Below, one piece after another: positions 35,374-44,846 of a stretch of 64,000 nt of DNA. Numbering within the stretch: the stretch's first letter is position 1; the number at the start of each line of letters is the position of its first letter. Position numbers and translations under genes: made by a program. The DNA is from Sphingomonas sp. AP4-R1. Its GTDB lineage: Bacteria; Pseudomonadota; Alphaproteobacteria; Sphingomonadales; Sphingomonadaceae. The notes beneath the pieces are model-generated. The model did not search any database, had not been told where the DNA came from, and saw only the letters and a program-made list of their open reading frames with translations. The stretch is taken from positions 3,238,001-3,302,000 of the forward strand of contig NZ_CP053346.1 in NCBI RefSeq assembly GCF_013113735.1, in the 5' to 3' direction.

Positions 35374-35763
35374 TCAATGCACCGGCATCGGGCGGCTGGC
35401 CTGCGCCTTGCCGGTGCGGACGGCGGCGAAGGTGGCGGCGGGGATCGGCGGCGCCTTGTTGCTCCAGCTGGTGCGGACGAAGCTCAGGATCGCGCCCAGT
35501 TCGTCGTCCTTCAGCGAATCGCGGAAGGAGGGCATGCCGCCCCGGCCGTTCAGCACGGTCGCCGCGACGAGCTTCGGATCGCCGACCACGAACTTGTTCT
35601 TGGCGAGCGCGGGGAAGGCGCCGGGAATGCCCTCGCCGGCGGCCTGATGGCAGGCGGCGCAATTGCCCGCGAACAAGGCCTTGCCGTCGGGTGCGGCGAG
35701 CGCGGGGGCGGCGAGGCCACCGGAGAGGGTGGCGGCGAGGAAGGCGATACCGAGCTTCGTCAT
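35374..35763 (-). CDS. Small class I c-type cytochrome (periplasmic)
   Basis: A 129-residue exported cytochrome. The signal peptide (LGIAFLAATLSGGLAAPALAA) is followed by one haem-binding motif CAACH (C35, C38, H39) and a likely axial Met77 in GGMPSF. It lies 25 bases downstream of an exported flavin amine oxidase on the same strand, so the two are probably one operon. In Pseudomonas putida S16 the flavoenzyme NicA2 passes electrons to such a neighbouring cytochrome (CycN) instead of oxygen. By analogy this cytochrome could be the acceptor for the amine oxidase. Confidence 0.92.
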   Translation of the reverse strand: MTKLGIAFLAATLSGGLAAPALAAPDGKALFAGNCAACHQAAGEGIPGAFPALAKNKFVVGDPKLVAATVLNGRGGMPSFRDSLKDDELGAILSFVRTSWSNKAPPIPAATFAAVRTGKAQASRPMPVH

Positions 35764-35788
35764 GATGGATCCTGCTGTTGGCGAACGA

Positions 35789-37366
35789 TCAGGCGGCGGC
35801 GGAGGCGCGCTTGTGGAGGGCTTCGATCTGCATCCAGGCGCTCTCGATGCCGCCGGCCTGCCAGCCGCCGATGTAGGAGAGATGCTCGCCGGCGAGATAG
35901 ACGCGGCCCTGCGGCTGCAGCAGCACGGGATAGTCGCGCGCACGCGCCTCGTCGCTCCACATGCCCCAGCCGCCCAGATTATATTGCACGCGGTGCCATG
36001 CGACCGAGAAAGCATTTTCGAAGCTCTCGGCATAGGCGGGAAACACTTTCTGGCCGAAATCCACGGCGAATTTCGCGCGATCGGCCGGTGACAGGGCGCT
36101 GACCTTCGCCGCATCCGCCATGAACTGATAATAACCCAGCAGCACGCCCTTCTGGCCGAGCCAGCCGGTGGAGGGCAGCGAGATGGATCCGATCTCGGCC
36201 TCGTCAGTGTAAACATGGCCGCCGTAGATCCAGTGATCCTCTTCCCAGAAGCGGCGCTTCATCTGCAGGCCGATCTTGCCGACCGGCGCATAGGCGCAGC
36301 CGTCCATCGCCGCCTTGAACGGCGCGGAGAAGCCGGTGTCGATCGACTTCAGCACCGAGAGCGGGATCGTACAGATGCAATAGTCGCCCTTGACGACGCT
36401 GCGCTGGCCCGATCCGTCGACCACCGACACCTCGACGCCCTTGGCGTTCTGGCGGATCTTCTCGACCACGGTGGAATAGCGGATCTTGGGGCCGACGCCG
36501 CCCTTCGTCACGAAGCCCATCGGCAGCATGTACATGCCGCCCTTGGGCTGAAACATCGTGCGCTGCTGGTCCCAGTCGGAGATGGAGGAGAGGACCTTCC
36601 ACGCCTGCGAATGGAGCACGTCGCCCAGCCCGAAGATCGGTGCTTCCTCGCCCGGCGTAAGGCCTGCGCCCGGCTTCGTGATCCAGCCGCGCCCCTCGGC
36701 GCCCGCATAGGTGCGCGCCTCACCCTTCAGATAGCCTTCGGCCGAGAGATATTCGAGGAACTGCTCGCGATCGGCGGCGTCCATCTGCTTGTCGAGCGCG
36801 CCGCCCTGCACCAGCTTGGCGAAGATTTCGGCGGAATGGCCGCGCATGTCGGCCGCCACTTCGCGCTTGCGGACCGGCTTGTTCGCCAGGGGGCCGCTGC
36901 CCTTGGTGAAATACATGAAGCCATTGTCATTGTCGTTGTTGAACAGCTCCACCTCGACGCCGAACTCCTTCACGTAATGGAGTGTCGAGCGGTGGTGGAA
37001 CGGGATCCGCCAAGGGCCGTGATTGATGTAGAAGCCGTCGTCGAACTGGCAGGTCTGGGTCTGGCCGCCCAGTTCGGTCAGCTGGAAGCCCTTGCGCGCC
37101 GTCTGCGAGCGGCCACCGGCGAAGGCGCGCGCCTCGATGATCGTCACGTCATAGCCGGCCTTGCCGAGTTCGTAGGCCGAGGTGAGGCCGGCGACGCCCG
37201 CGCCCAGGATCACCACCTTCTTGCCGGTGCCGCCGCCCTGCAGCGGGGGCGGAGCGGTGCGGGCCGAGGCTATGCCCATGCCGAACGCATCGAGGCCCAT
37301 CAGCAGCAGAGACGTGCCGCCGACGGCGCTGAGCCCCTCCAGGAAGGCGCGGCGTGACATGGTCAT
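35789..37366 (-). CDS. Tat-exported flavin monoamine oxidase/dehydrogenase
   Basis: A 525-residue FAD enzyme of the amine oxidase superfamily. The N-terminus MTMSRRAFLEGLSAVGG is a twin-arginine signal, so the folded flavoprotein would reach the periplasm. The FAD-binding turn is VVILGAGVAGLTSAYELGKAGYDVTIIEAR with GGRSQT, and the C-terminal FAD segment is GRVYLAGEHLSYIGGWQAGGIESAW. A GAGGA precedes the ATG at 37366. The operon partner cytochrome c and upstream TonB receptor suggest uptake and oxidation of an amine or alkaloid, with cytochrome c as acceptor. The substrate cannot be read from sequence. Nicotine-type, polyamine and aromatic amines are all possible. Confidence 0.9.
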   Translation of the reverse strand: MTMSRRAFLEGLSAVGGTSLLLMGLDAFGMGIASARTAPPPLQGGGTGKKVVILGAGVAGLTSAYELGKAGYDVTIIEARAFAGGRSQTARKGFQLTELGGQTQTCQFDDGFYINHGPWRIPFHHRSTLHYVKEFGVEVELFNNDNDNGFMYFTKGSGPLANKPVRKREVAADMRGHSAEIFAKLVQGGALDKQMDAADREQFLEYLSAEGYLKGEARTYAGAEGRGWITKPGAGLTPGEEAPIFGLGDVLHSQAWKVLSSISDWDQQRTMFQPKGGMYMLPMGFVTKGGVGPKIRYSTVVEKIRQNAKGVEVSVVDGSGQRSVVKGDYCICTIPLSVLKSIDTGFSAPFKAAMDGCAYAPVGKIGLQMKRRFWEEDHWIYGGHVYTDEAEIGSISLPSTGWLGQKGVLLGYYQFMADAAKVSALSPADRAKFAVDFGQKVFPAYAESFENAFSVAWHRVQYNLGGWGMWSDEARARDYPVLLQPQGRVYLAGEHLSYIGGWQAGGIESAWMQIEALHKRASAAA

Positions 37367-37465
37367 GAAAGCAATCCTCTCGTCGGGAAGCCGGTTCGGA
37401 AAACCGGTGGGCGATGCGTGACGTGTGCCATTGATCGGCGGGCGCATCGCGCTGTCAAGCTGGGG

Positions 37466-37501
37466 AAAAAAGAAGGGGCGCCGGCGCATGGCCGACGCCC
37501 C
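37466..37501 (-). terminator. Rho-independent terminator of the TonB receptor gene
   Basis: On the minus strand an imperfect GC stem (37475-37501, GGGGCG pairing with CGCCCC and an inner CGGC/GCCG) is followed by a TTCTTTTTT run. It lies ten bases after the receptor stop codon, so the receptor is likely transcribed separately from the amine oxidase. Confidence 0.78.
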
Positions 37502-37510
37502 GTTCCGGCA

Positions 37511-40015
37511 TCAGAAATCGAAGGTTACGCGACCATAATAATAGCCGCCGTTGATGCCGTAGGGCGAATAGGTCAGCGGCTGATTGTAGACGACGCCGCC
37601 GCCGGCCGTTTCGCCGAACGCGGCGAGATAGGGCTCGGCTTCCGGATCCTTGTCGAACAGATTGTTCGCGCCCACCGCCAGCGTCAGCTTCGGCGTCAGC
37701 TTGTAGCCCACCTCCAGATCGGTGATCCCGGCGGCCTTGATCCGGGTCGGCGTATAGAGGCCGCCGCCATCGTTGTAGATCGCGCTGGTCTTCGAATAAT
37801 AGGTTTCGCGCGCCGTGACGCTGAACTTGCCGAGGGTCCAGTTCACGCCGCCGATCAGCTTCAGCTTCGGCGTGGCATCGGTCAGATAGCTCTGCTGCGA
37901 GATGTCGAACACGGACTGGCCGAGTGCCCCGATCGGCGCCGGATTGGCGCCTTCGCTGCGCAGAGTCGTCTTGTTGTAGGCGCCCGACAGCGTGAAGCTG
38001 GCGCGACCGTAAGAGCCGAAGTCCGCATCGTAGCTGGCGACGATGTCCACGCCGCGCGTGCGCGTCGTCGGCCCGTTCACGAAGGCGACGATGCCCGAAT
38101 TGGCGAAGGTTTCGAGCGTGTAGCCCGATGCCTGCGCCGCGCGGAACACGGCGTCGCCCACCGTCAGGCTGTTGATCTGCGAGCTGCCGACGATGCGGTT
38201 CTTCAGGCGGATCTGGAACGCGTCGACCGTGATGGTCAGGCGCGGGACGGGCCGGAAGACGAAGCCGCCGGAGAAGTTGGTCGAGGTTTCCGGCTTCAGA
38301 TCGGGGATGCCGAGGATCTTCGCCGCGGGCGAATTGGCCGCCAGCTGCACGAAGGAGGAGTTCGGCGAGACGTTGACCTGCGTGTAGTAGGATTCGGCCA
38401 GGGTCGGCGCGCGGAAACCGGTGGCTGCCGTACCGCGGATCGCGATCATGTCGTTGAAGTCGTAGCGACCCGTGATCTTCCAGGTCGTCTTGTTGCCGAA
38501 GTCCGAATAATCCTCGTAGCGGACGGCCCCGTCCAGCTTCAGGCCTTCGACCGGCGTGAGCGCGAGATCGCCGTAGATCGCCCAGTTATGACGGCGATGG
38601 CCGCCGGATGCCGCCGGGCTGTAGCCGGGGAAGGATTGCGCCCCCGTCTTGTAGTAGGAGAAGGGATCGCCCTGCGAGATGGTGTAGCTGTTCAGGCGAT
38701 ATTCGGCGCCGGCCGCCAGCAATGCGATGTCGCCGAAGCTGTGCGTCACGTCGAAATTGGACGTCCATTCGAAATTCTCGAACTTGCCGTCGTAAAAGTC
38801 GGTCGGCGTCGAGCCCGTATCGATGAACAGGTCGCGATTGGCTGAATTCAGCGTGTAGACCTTGGCCTGATCGAGGCCGAAGGTGGTGCTGAGATCCCAA
38901 TTCCAGCCGCCGACGCTGCCCTTGGCGCCGCCGGTCGCCGAATAATCGGTTTCCTTGAACGCTTCCTGCGGGCGGAAGCCGGTGCGCGAGAAGATGTAGC
39001 TCGGATTGGCGGCCAGCGTGGCGTTGTAGGTCGCGGCCGATACCGTGCCGGGGTCCACGCCGAGAACGGCGGTGCGGACGAGGCGGTTGGGCAGACGGAC
39101 ATTCTCATAGGCCTTGGCATCGCGATAGCCGACCGTGCCGAAACCGTAGAAGGAAAGATTGTCGGAGGCGTCGAAGCCGGCGTTGAACGATCCGACCGCG
39201 AAGTGCGAGCGGGCGTCACCCACGATCGGGTTCACGCGCGGGAAGTTCGGCATCGCCTGATAATCGGCGGCGAGGGCGCCCGTGCCGCCGACCGCGCCGG
39301 TCACCGGATCCAGCACGCGAATGTCCTGCTGGCCGCGCTGCGTGTAATTGTGGAAGCGATAGAAAGCGGTGAGGTTCAGATAGCCGCGATCATTGACGAT
39401 GCCGTAGTTGATCGAGGTCGAGGCGGTCTCGCCGTCACTGTCATAGGTCTGGCCGCCGGTCGCGGAGATCGAGCCGCCTTCCTTCTTTTTCAGGATGATG
39501 TTGACCACGCCCGCGATCGCGTCCGAGCCATATTGGGCCGAGGCGCCGTCCGTCAGCACCTCGACATGGTCGATCGAGGCGGGGGTGATGAAATCCAGAT
39601 CGGGCGCCGCACCGCCCTGGAAGGCGCTCGACAGGACCTGCAGGTTGGCGGTCCCGTGGCGGCGCTTGCCGTTGACGAGCACGAGCGTCTGGTTCGGGTT
39701 CAGGCCGCGCAGCGCGGCCGAGAGCGTAAGGTTGGCCGCATCGCCGCCGAAGGCCTGGGCGGTGAAGCTCGGCACGAGCTGGGTCAGCACCTGATTGAGG
39801 TTGGGCTGGCCGACATGGGTCATCGCATCGGCGCTGACGAGCTTGATCGGCGCGGCGCTTTCCGCCGCCGTGATGCCGATGGCGCGCGTGCCGGTGACGA
39901 TAATCGCATCATCGGGCGCACCCTGATCCGGCGCGGGATCGGCGGCGAAGGCCGGCACGGCGCCGGCAAGAGCAATTGCGAGCGCGATCATCGAAGTCGA
40001 TCGGGAAATAGACAT
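37511..40015 (-). CDS. TonB-dependent outer-membrane receptor
   Basis: An 834-residue receptor. Signal peptide (MIALAIALAGAVPAFAA), TonB-box-like DDAIIVTGTRA near residues 34-45, a plug domain with LRGLNPNQTLVLVNGKRRHG and IDHVEVLTDGASAQYGSDAIAGVVNIILKKKEGG, then a 22-strand-type barrel ending GGYYYGRVTFDF with terminal Phe. It imports a ligand using TonB energy. Position upstream of the exported amine oxidase and cytochrome on the same strand makes an amine-containing ligand possible, but a terminator-like hairpin separates the genes. ATG at 40015 preferred over an upstream start. Confidence 0.95.
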   Translation of the reverse strand: MSISRSTSMIALAIALAGAVPAFAADPAPDQGAPDDAIIVTGTRAIGITAAESAAPIKLVSADAMTHVGQPNLNQVLTQLVPSFTAQAFGGDAANLTLSAALRGLNPNQTLVLVNGKRRHGTANLQVLSSAFQGGAAPDLDFITPASIDHVEVLTDGASAQYGSDAIAGVVNIILKKKEGGSISATGGQTYDSDGETASTSINYGIVNDRGYLNLTAFYRFHNYTQRGQQDIRVLDPVTGAVGGTGALAADYQAMPNFPRVNPIVGDARSHFAVGSFNAGFDASDNLSFYGFGTVGYRDAKAYENVRLPNRLVRTAVLGVDPGTVSAATYNATLAANPSYIFSRTGFRPQEAFKETDYSATGGAKGSVGGWNWDLSTTFGLDQAKVYTLNSANRDLFIDTGSTPTDFYDGKFENFEWTSNFDVTHSFGDIALLAAGAEYRLNSYTISQGDPFSYYKTGAQSFPGYSPAASGGHRRHNWAIYGDLALTPVEGLKLDGAVRYEDYSDFGNKTTWKITGRYDFNDMIAIRGTAATGFRAPTLAESYYTQVNVSPNSSFVQLAANSPAAKILGIPDLKPETSTNFSGGFVFRPVPRLTITVDAFQIRLKNRIVGSSQINSLTVGDAVFRAAQASGYTLETFANSGIVAFVNGPTTRTRGVDIVASYDADFGSYGRASFTLSGAYNKTTLRSEGANPAPIGALGQSVFDISQQSYLTDATPKLKLIGGVNWTLGKFSVTARETYYSKTSAIYNDGGGLYTPTRIKAAGITDLEVGYKLTPKLTLAVGANNLFDKDPEAEPYLAAFGETAGGGVVYNQPLTYSPYGINGGYYYGRVTFDF

Positions 40016-40286
40016 GGAACATCCCCAGCATTGCCAAACCAATGCCGCTCAGCATCCTCCCTCTGTCACAGGCGGGGGCTCGCCCGATCTTGGCCCCTTG
40101 TGTCCAGGGCACAGAAAAGCACTCGCTGAATCCTCGATTTTCGAGGTTCAACGCTGAAATCCTGCGCTCGATGTTCCTGCTACGCGTCAAATCGGCCTAT
40201 GCGGCCTTGGGAGCGCGATGTTTTGCTCCGGGGCTGATGCTTCAGTTTCGTGACGCACTTGGCAAGCGGGCAAGCATCATCAAGTG

Positions 40287-40308
40287 CCGCTTACTTAAAC
40301 GTAAGCGG
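40287..40308. promoter_or_regulatory. Inverted repeat, possible operator of the TonB receptor
   Basis: Perfect 8-bp arms CCGCTTAC and GTAAGCGG around TTAAAC, in a relatively AT-rich gap, about 270 bases upstream of the receptor start. No known regulator box matches. Confidence 0.35.
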
Positions 40309-40343
40309 ACAATAGTTGCGTTCGAGCAACAGTCAGGAAAGCT

Positions 40344-40368
40344 CCCGCGCACCTGTCCTGTGCGCGGG
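40344..40368 (-). terminator. Hairpin after the phoK-like gene
   Basis: Perfect 9-bp stem CCCGCGCAC/GTGCGCGGG with a 7-base loop, ten bases past the stop codon. In the minus direction it is followed only by GCTTTCC, so the T-run is weak. Confidence 0.6.
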
Positions 40369-40378
40369 AAAACGTCGG

Positions 40379-42034
40379 TCAGCGGCCGCAGCGGCTCGCT
40401 GCGACGGACTTCAGGCACGCCCCATCGACGGGCGGGGCGGGAATGCGCGCGATTGCTGCGAGCGTGGGGGCGATATCGACCGTCTCGGCCGCCGCCGTCG
40501 GCTGGGCGCCGCGCACGCCCGGCCACCAGAAAAGGATCGGCACGCGGCGATCATAATCCCACACGCTGCCATGCCCGGCGACCGAATCTCCGAATTTCTT
40601 GGGCAGGCCGATGCTCGCTCGCTCCTGGAAAGCGATGAAAATGTCTCCGCTGCGCTCGGCATCGTAGCTTTCGCGATACCGCTGCAGGATCGTGAGCGAG
40701 CGAGGCTCGCCGCGCGGCATCGGCACCGCCTCGATCTCGGCGCGCGTATGCACGTCGCTCACTTCCGGGCGGGCCTTCAGCCACGGCACGGCGGCGGCGG
40801 TCACCGCGCTGGCGGTCGCGGCATCGAGGCCGGGGCGGAAATACAGCTCGTTCGCATCGGCCCCGATCAGCGGATCCCGATCCAGCGACAGCTTCTGGCG
40901 CAGCGCGGCATTCAGGCCGATGACGATGCTCCTGGCGTCGATGCGCTGCGCGGGCGTGCCATTCTCGGTTTCGCGCTCGGCGGCGTCGGTGGCGCCGTGA
41001 TCGGCGGTCAGCGCCACGACATAGGGCACGTGCAGACTGTCGATCTTCGCCAGCAGGCGGCCGATCGCGGCATCGACGACCTGCTGCTGCACGCACATCT
41101 CGGCGCCGCCATTGCCGAAGCGGTGGCCCACATAATCCGTGGCCGAGAAGGACACCCCGAGCAGATCGGTGCCGGCGCCATGGCCCAGCTTCATGCCGTC
41201 GATCACCTTGCCGGCGAATTCCTCCACCAGCGGATCGAACAGGGTGCTGTTGCGGAGCTGGAGCTGGAAGGCGGGCGATGCCGGGAAATCCGCACCGTCG
41301 GTCACGCCCTGCACGAATTCCGGCGGGATCTGGCCCGATTCCGCGAAGGTGCCGAAGGTATGGGGCTTGGCGAGCGCGGTGCAGGAGGCGGGCGCCGCAG
41401 CCGGCCACAGAGCGGGCGGCGACTGCTTCCAGCGGGCCAGCACGTCGGCATTGAAGCTGCTCGACAGATCGGTGACGGCTGGCGTCGACGGGCCCGCGAA
41501 TGACGAGGTGACGAAGCCGTCCCCGTCATTCCACCAATAAACGGCATCCGCCTTATGGCCCGCCAGCGCGATCGCCGCGCGATCCTTGCCGGAGATGGTG
41601 ACGACGCGGTTGGCCGGGTTGGCCTCCTTCATCCAGTCGCCGAGCGTGGTCGCCTTGATGTTGAGCGCGCCGCGATCGGTGGCGCCGTCATGTCCGGCGA
41701 TCGAAACGCAATAGACCGGCTTGCCGGTGGCGCGATCGATCCACTCATTGGCGACGATGCCGGTGCCGGACGGGTGGCGCCCGGTCAGCATCGTGGAGTG
41801 GCCGGGGCACGTCTCGGTCGCGGCGTGGCTCTGATAGCCCTGCGCGAAGGCGACGCCGCCATCCAGCCGCTTCAGGCCACCGGTATAGCTGCCCTTATAC
41901 TTCTCCCACAGTTCGGCCGAGAACTGGTCGACCGCGATCATCACGATCAGCTTCGGTTTCTGCGGCGGCGGGGCGGCAGCGGCGATCGCGGGAGTGACGG
42001 CGGAGGCGAGGAGCGCGAGCAGGAATTTGGTCAT
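40379..42034 (-). CDS. phoK: Secreted alkaline phosphatase, Sphingomonas PhoK type
   Basis: A 551-residue exported phosphatase of the nucleotide pyrophosphatase/phosphodiesterase-like group. Signal peptide (FLLALLASAVTPAIAAAAP). Active-site pattern as in Sphingomonas PhoK: metal Asp in IAVDQFSAEL (D36), nucleophile Thr75 in ATETCPGHSTML, the K-D-R pair in SGKDRAAI, metal ligands in SATDYVGHRFG and LTADHGATD, and a late His in GHGSVWDYDRRVP. It releases phosphate from monoesters outside the cell, giving phosphate supply. PhoK enzymes are normally phosphate-starvation linked, but no Pho box is identified. ATG at 42034. Confidence 0.9.
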   Translation of the reverse strand: MTKFLLALLASAVTPAIAAAAPPPQKPKLIVMIAVDQFSAELWEKYKGSYTGGLKRLDGGVAFAQGYQSHAATETCPGHSTMLTGRHPSGTGIVANEWIDRATGKPVYCVSIAGHDGATDRGALNIKATTLGDWMKEANPANRVVTISGKDRAAIALAGHKADAVYWWNDGDGFVTSSFAGPSTPAVTDLSSSFNADVLARWKQSPPALWPAAAPASCTALAKPHTFGTFAESGQIPPEFVQGVTDGADFPASPAFQLQLRNSTLFDPLVEEFAGKVIDGMKLGHGAGTDLLGVSFSATDYVGHRFGNGGAEMCVQQQVVDAAIGRLLAKIDSLHVPYVVALTADHGATDAAERETENGTPAQRIDARSIVIGLNAALRQKLSLDRDPLIGADANELYFRPGLDAATASAVTAAAVPWLKARPEVSDVHTRAEIEAVPMPRGEPRSLTILQRYRESYDAERSGDIFIAFQERASIGLPKKFGDSVAGHGSVWDYDRRVPILFWWPGVRGAQPTAAAETVDIAPTLAAIARIPAPPVDGACLKSVAASRCGR

Positions 42035-42062
42035 CGTGCGCCCGTGGCGACGGAAGGTTGCG

Positions 42063-43394
42063 TTATGATGACTCCTGCGCCGATCCGGTTTCGATCCATC
42101 CGGCCAGCGCGTCGTTGGCCCGTGCGACGATGAGCGCCTTGCGCTCATTCTTGCGCGGATTGCCGGCCAGCGGCGGAAAAAGGCCGAAATTGACGTTCAT
42201 CGGCTGGAACGTCTCCGCCTCCGCGCCACCCGTCACATGGCCCAGCAGCGCGCCCAGAGCGGTTTCGCCCGGCGGCGGGGCAAGCTCCGCACCCGCCAGC
42301 TCGGCCGCCGCGAAGCGCCCGGCCAGCAGCCCGATCGCGGCGCTTTCGACATAGCCTTCGCAGCCGGTGATCTGCCCGGCGAAGCGGATGTTCGGCCGTC
42401 CGCGCAGGCGCAGCGTGTGGTCCAGCAGCTTGGGGCTCTGGATGAAGGTGTTCCGATGCAGCCCGCCCAGCCGCGCGAACTCGGCATTCTGCAGGCCGGG
42501 GATCATCCGGAAGATCCGCACCTGCTCGGCATGTTTGAGCTTGGTCTGGAAGCCTACGATGTTCCAGAGCGTGCTCAGCGCATTGTCCTGCCGCAACTGG
42601 ACGACGGCATAAGGCCAGCGCCCGGTGCGCGGATCGTCGAGCCCGACCGGCTTCATCGGGCCGTAGCGGAGCGTATCCGTGCCGCGATCGGCCATCACCT
42701 CGATCGGCATGCAGCCCTCGAAGTAAGGCGTGTTCTTCTCCCACTCGCGGAACTCGCCTTTCTCACCCGCGAGCAACGCCGCGTGGAAGGCGAGATATTC
42801 GTCCTTGTTCATCGGGCAGTTGATGTAATCGTGCCCGTCGCCCTTGTTCCAGCGCGACTGGAACCAGGCCGTCTCCATATCGATGCTCTCGCGATGCACG
42901 ATCGGCGCGATCGCATCGAAGAAAGCGAGCGCGTCCTCGCCCGTCTCGGCGCGGATCGCCTCGGCCAGAGGGGCTGCGGTGAGCGGGCCGGTGGCGAGGA
43001 TCGCCGGGCCTTCGGGCAGACTGTCCACCCGCTCGCGCACCAGCTCGATATTCGGATGCGCCTCGATCGCGGCGGTCACGCCTTCCGCGAAGCCGTCCCG
43101 ATCCACCGCCAGCGCGGAGCCGGCGGGCACCTTGTGCGCGTCCGCCGTCTTCAGGATCAGCGATCCCAGCGCGCGCATCTCGGCATGGAGCAGGCCGACC
43201 GCGTTGTTGGCGGCGTCATCGGAGCGGAAACTGTTCGAACAGACGAGTTCGGCGAGCGAATCCGTATGGTGCGCGGGCGTGGCTTCGACGCCCCGCATTT
43301 CGGAGAGGCGGACCTTGTATCCGGCTTCGGCCAATTGCCAGGCGGCTTCGGAGCCGGCGAGCCCGCCGCCGACAATATGAATCTGGTGCGTCAT
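42063..43394 (-). CDS. trmFO: Methylenetetrahydrofolate--tRNA-(uracil-5-)-methyltransferase
   Basis: Makes 5-methyluridine at position 54 of the tRNA T-loop using methylene-THF and FADH2. The 443-residue flavoprotein begins [30 protein letters not shown] and has the family's [23 protein letters not shown] (with conserved Cys), [32 protein letters not shown] and [26 protein letters not shown] at 43394. It is divergent from the slipin gene and precedes the phoK-like gene on the same strand. Confidence 0.97.
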   Translation of the reverse strand: MTHQIHIVGGGLAGSEAAWQLAEAGYKVRLSEMRGVEATPAHHTDSLAELVCSNSFRSDDAANNAVGLLHAEMRALGSLILKTADAHKVPAGSALAVDRDGFAEGVTAAIEAHPNIELVRERVDSLPEGPAILATGPLTAAPLAEAIRAETGEDALAFFDAIAPIVHRESIDMETAWFQSRWNKGDGHDYINCPMNKDEYLAFHAALLAGEKGEFREWEKNTPYFEGCMPIEVMADRGTDTLRYGPMKPVGLDDPRTGRWPYAVVQLRQDNALSTLWNIVGFQTKLKHAEQVRIFRMIPGLQNAEFARLGGLHRNTFIQSPKLLDHTLRLRGRPNIRFAGQITGCEGYVESAAIGLLAGRFAAAELAGAELAPPPGETALGALLGHVTGGAEAETFQPMNVNFGLFPPLAGNPRKNERKALIVARANDALAGWIETGSAQESS

Positions 43395-43447
43395 GATGGG
43401 GGCGCCTAGAACAGGATCGGCGCCAAGCCAAACGAACGGAGCGGACG

Positions 43448-44212
43448 ATGATGCTGACGGGTGGTCTCGCCTTCCTGATTTTCCTCATCGTCTTTCTCGT
43501 GCCGACGATGCTCAAGACCTTCGGCGTGAACCAGGAATATGAGCGCGGGGTGCTGTTCCGCCTCGGCCGGCTGGGCGAGCAGAAGGGGCCGGGCTGGTAT
43601 TGGCTGATCCCGTGGATCGATCGCGTCCAGAAGGTGGATCTCCGCACCGTGACGCGCGCGCTGGACACGCAGGAGACGGTGACGCGCGACGGCGTGCCGG
43701 TGCGCGTGAATGCCGTTCTGTGGTTTCGCGCGCAGGATGCGACGCGCGTGATCACCACCGTCGACAATTGGCAGGGCGCGGTGATGCAGGCGGCCGAGAC
43801 GGCGATGCGCGACGCGATCGGCCAGTCCGATCTCGATCAGCTGCTGAAGGAACGCGCGGTGATCAACGATCGCCTGCAGGAGATGCTGGCGCGCGCCTGC
43901 GGCCATTGGGGCGTGATCGTGGATTCGATCGAGATGAAGGATCTCGACATTCCCGAAGCGATGCAGCGGGCCATCGCACGCGAAGCGGAGGCCGTCCGCG
44001 AGAAGCGCGCGCGCATCATCAAGGCGGAAGGCGAGCGCGAGGCGGCCCAGACGCTGGCGGACGCCGCCAAGGTGGTGGGCTCGACGCCCGGCGCGCTGGA
44101 AATGCGGCGGCTTCAGGCGCTCACCGAGATCGGCGTGGAGCATAACAGCACGATCATCGCGATGATGCCGGTCGAACTGATCGAGGCGGCGAAGAAGATC
44201 GCGGAGAAATAG
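43448..44212 (+). CDS. Slipin-type SPFH (band 7) membrane protein
   Basis: A 254-residue protein with one N-terminal membrane helix ([17 protein letters not shown]) and an SPFH domain: [73 protein letters not shown], then a coiled-coil arm [29 protein letters not shown]. Such proteins form oligomeric scaffolds in membranes. Bacterial slipins are often paired with an NfeD protein; none is next to it here. A DUF488 gene follows 24 bases later and may share its transcript. Confidence 0.92.
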   Translation: MMLTGGLAFLIFLIVFLVPTMLKTFGVNQEYERGVLFRLGRLGEQKGPGWYWLIPWIDRVQKVDLRTVTRALDTQETVTRDGVPVRVNAVLWFRAQDATRVITTVDNWQGAVMQAAETAMRDAIGQSDLDQLLKERAVINDRLQEMLARACGHWGVIVDSIEMKDLDIPEAMQRAIAREAEAVREKRARIIKAEGEREAAQTLADAAKVVGSTPGALEMRRLQALTEIGVEHNSTIIAMMPVELIEAAKKIAEK

Positions 44213-44236
44213 TGCCGGCCGATCGGTTGTCTGAAG

Positions 44237-44668
44237 ATGAAGATCTTTACGATAGGCTATGAGAAGACGACGCAGGCGGAGCTGATCGCCGCGTTGCAGG
44301 CGGCCGGGGTGGAGCGCGTGATCGACGTGCGGGTTCTGCCGCTCTCGCGCCGGCCCGGTTTCTCCAAGACGGCGCTGGCGGGGGGACTGGCGGAGGCGGG
44401 GATCGGCTATGTCCATCTGCGCGCGCTGGGTACGCCTGCGGATGGGCGGGCGGCGGCGCGCAAAGGGCGCCATGCCGATCTGGAGCGCATCTATGCCGGG
44501 CAGCTGCAGCTGCCCGAGGCGATCGCGCAGGCGGCGATCATGCGCGGTCTGGCGGCGGAGAAACCCAGCGCGTTGCTGTGCTACGAGCGGGAGCCGGCGG
44601 GCTGCCACCGTTCGCTGCTGCTGGATGCCGTCGCGAGCGACGCGGAGGTGGTGGATTTGTTCGCCTGA
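44237..44668 (+). CDS. DUF488 family protein
   Basis: A 143-residue cytosolic protein of the DUF488 family. It opens IFTIGYEKTTQAELIAALQAAGVERVIDVRVLPLSRRPGFSK, matching the family's T-I-G-Y and D-V-R motifs, has YVHLRALGTP and ends LLCYEREPAGCHRSLLLDAV, the family's C-x(n)-C-H-R motif. Function is not established for most members. It follows the slipin gene on the same strand. Confidence 0.9.
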   Translation: MKIFTIGYEKTTQAELIAALQAAGVERVIDVRVLPLSRRPGFSKTALAGGLAEAGIGYVHLRALGTPADGRAAARKGRHADLERIYAGQLQLPEAIAQAAIMRGLAAEKPSALLCYEREPAGCHRSLLLDAVASDAEVVDLFA

Positions 44669-44846
44669 GCGGCGCTTGCTGCAACAGGGTGAAATGTGCG
44701 CGCAAACCAGCCGATGGAGAGTTCGCAGGCCCGTCGTTACGGGTGCGGATGCGCGATGGGCCGGTCGCGCGTGACGGGTGGCAGCCCGTCGGCGATGGGT
44801 GGCTCCCCGGAACCCCGCTCGGCTTTCCCGGCGGAGGTGCCGCGCG

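Larger units (their letters stand above)
40016..40378. other. Intergenic region upstream of the TonB receptor
   Basis: A 363-base gap between the phoK-like gene and the receptor it precedes on the minus strand. No gene is supported. It holds an 8-bp inverted repeat CCGCTTAC-ttaaac-GTAAGCGG (40287-40308), which could be an operator for the receptor promoter, a short CCTCG/CGAGG hairpin near 40132-40146, and the hairpin at 40344-40368. Confidence 0.55.

Noticed and set aside
40043..40378. Possible small gene in the gap before the TonB receptor
   Set aside because: Short open frames there have no ribosome site or recognisable protein, and run over hairpins.
43448..44668. NfeD partner next to the slipin
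   Set aside because: The next gene is a DUF488 protein and no serine-protease or OB-fold NfeD is adjacent.
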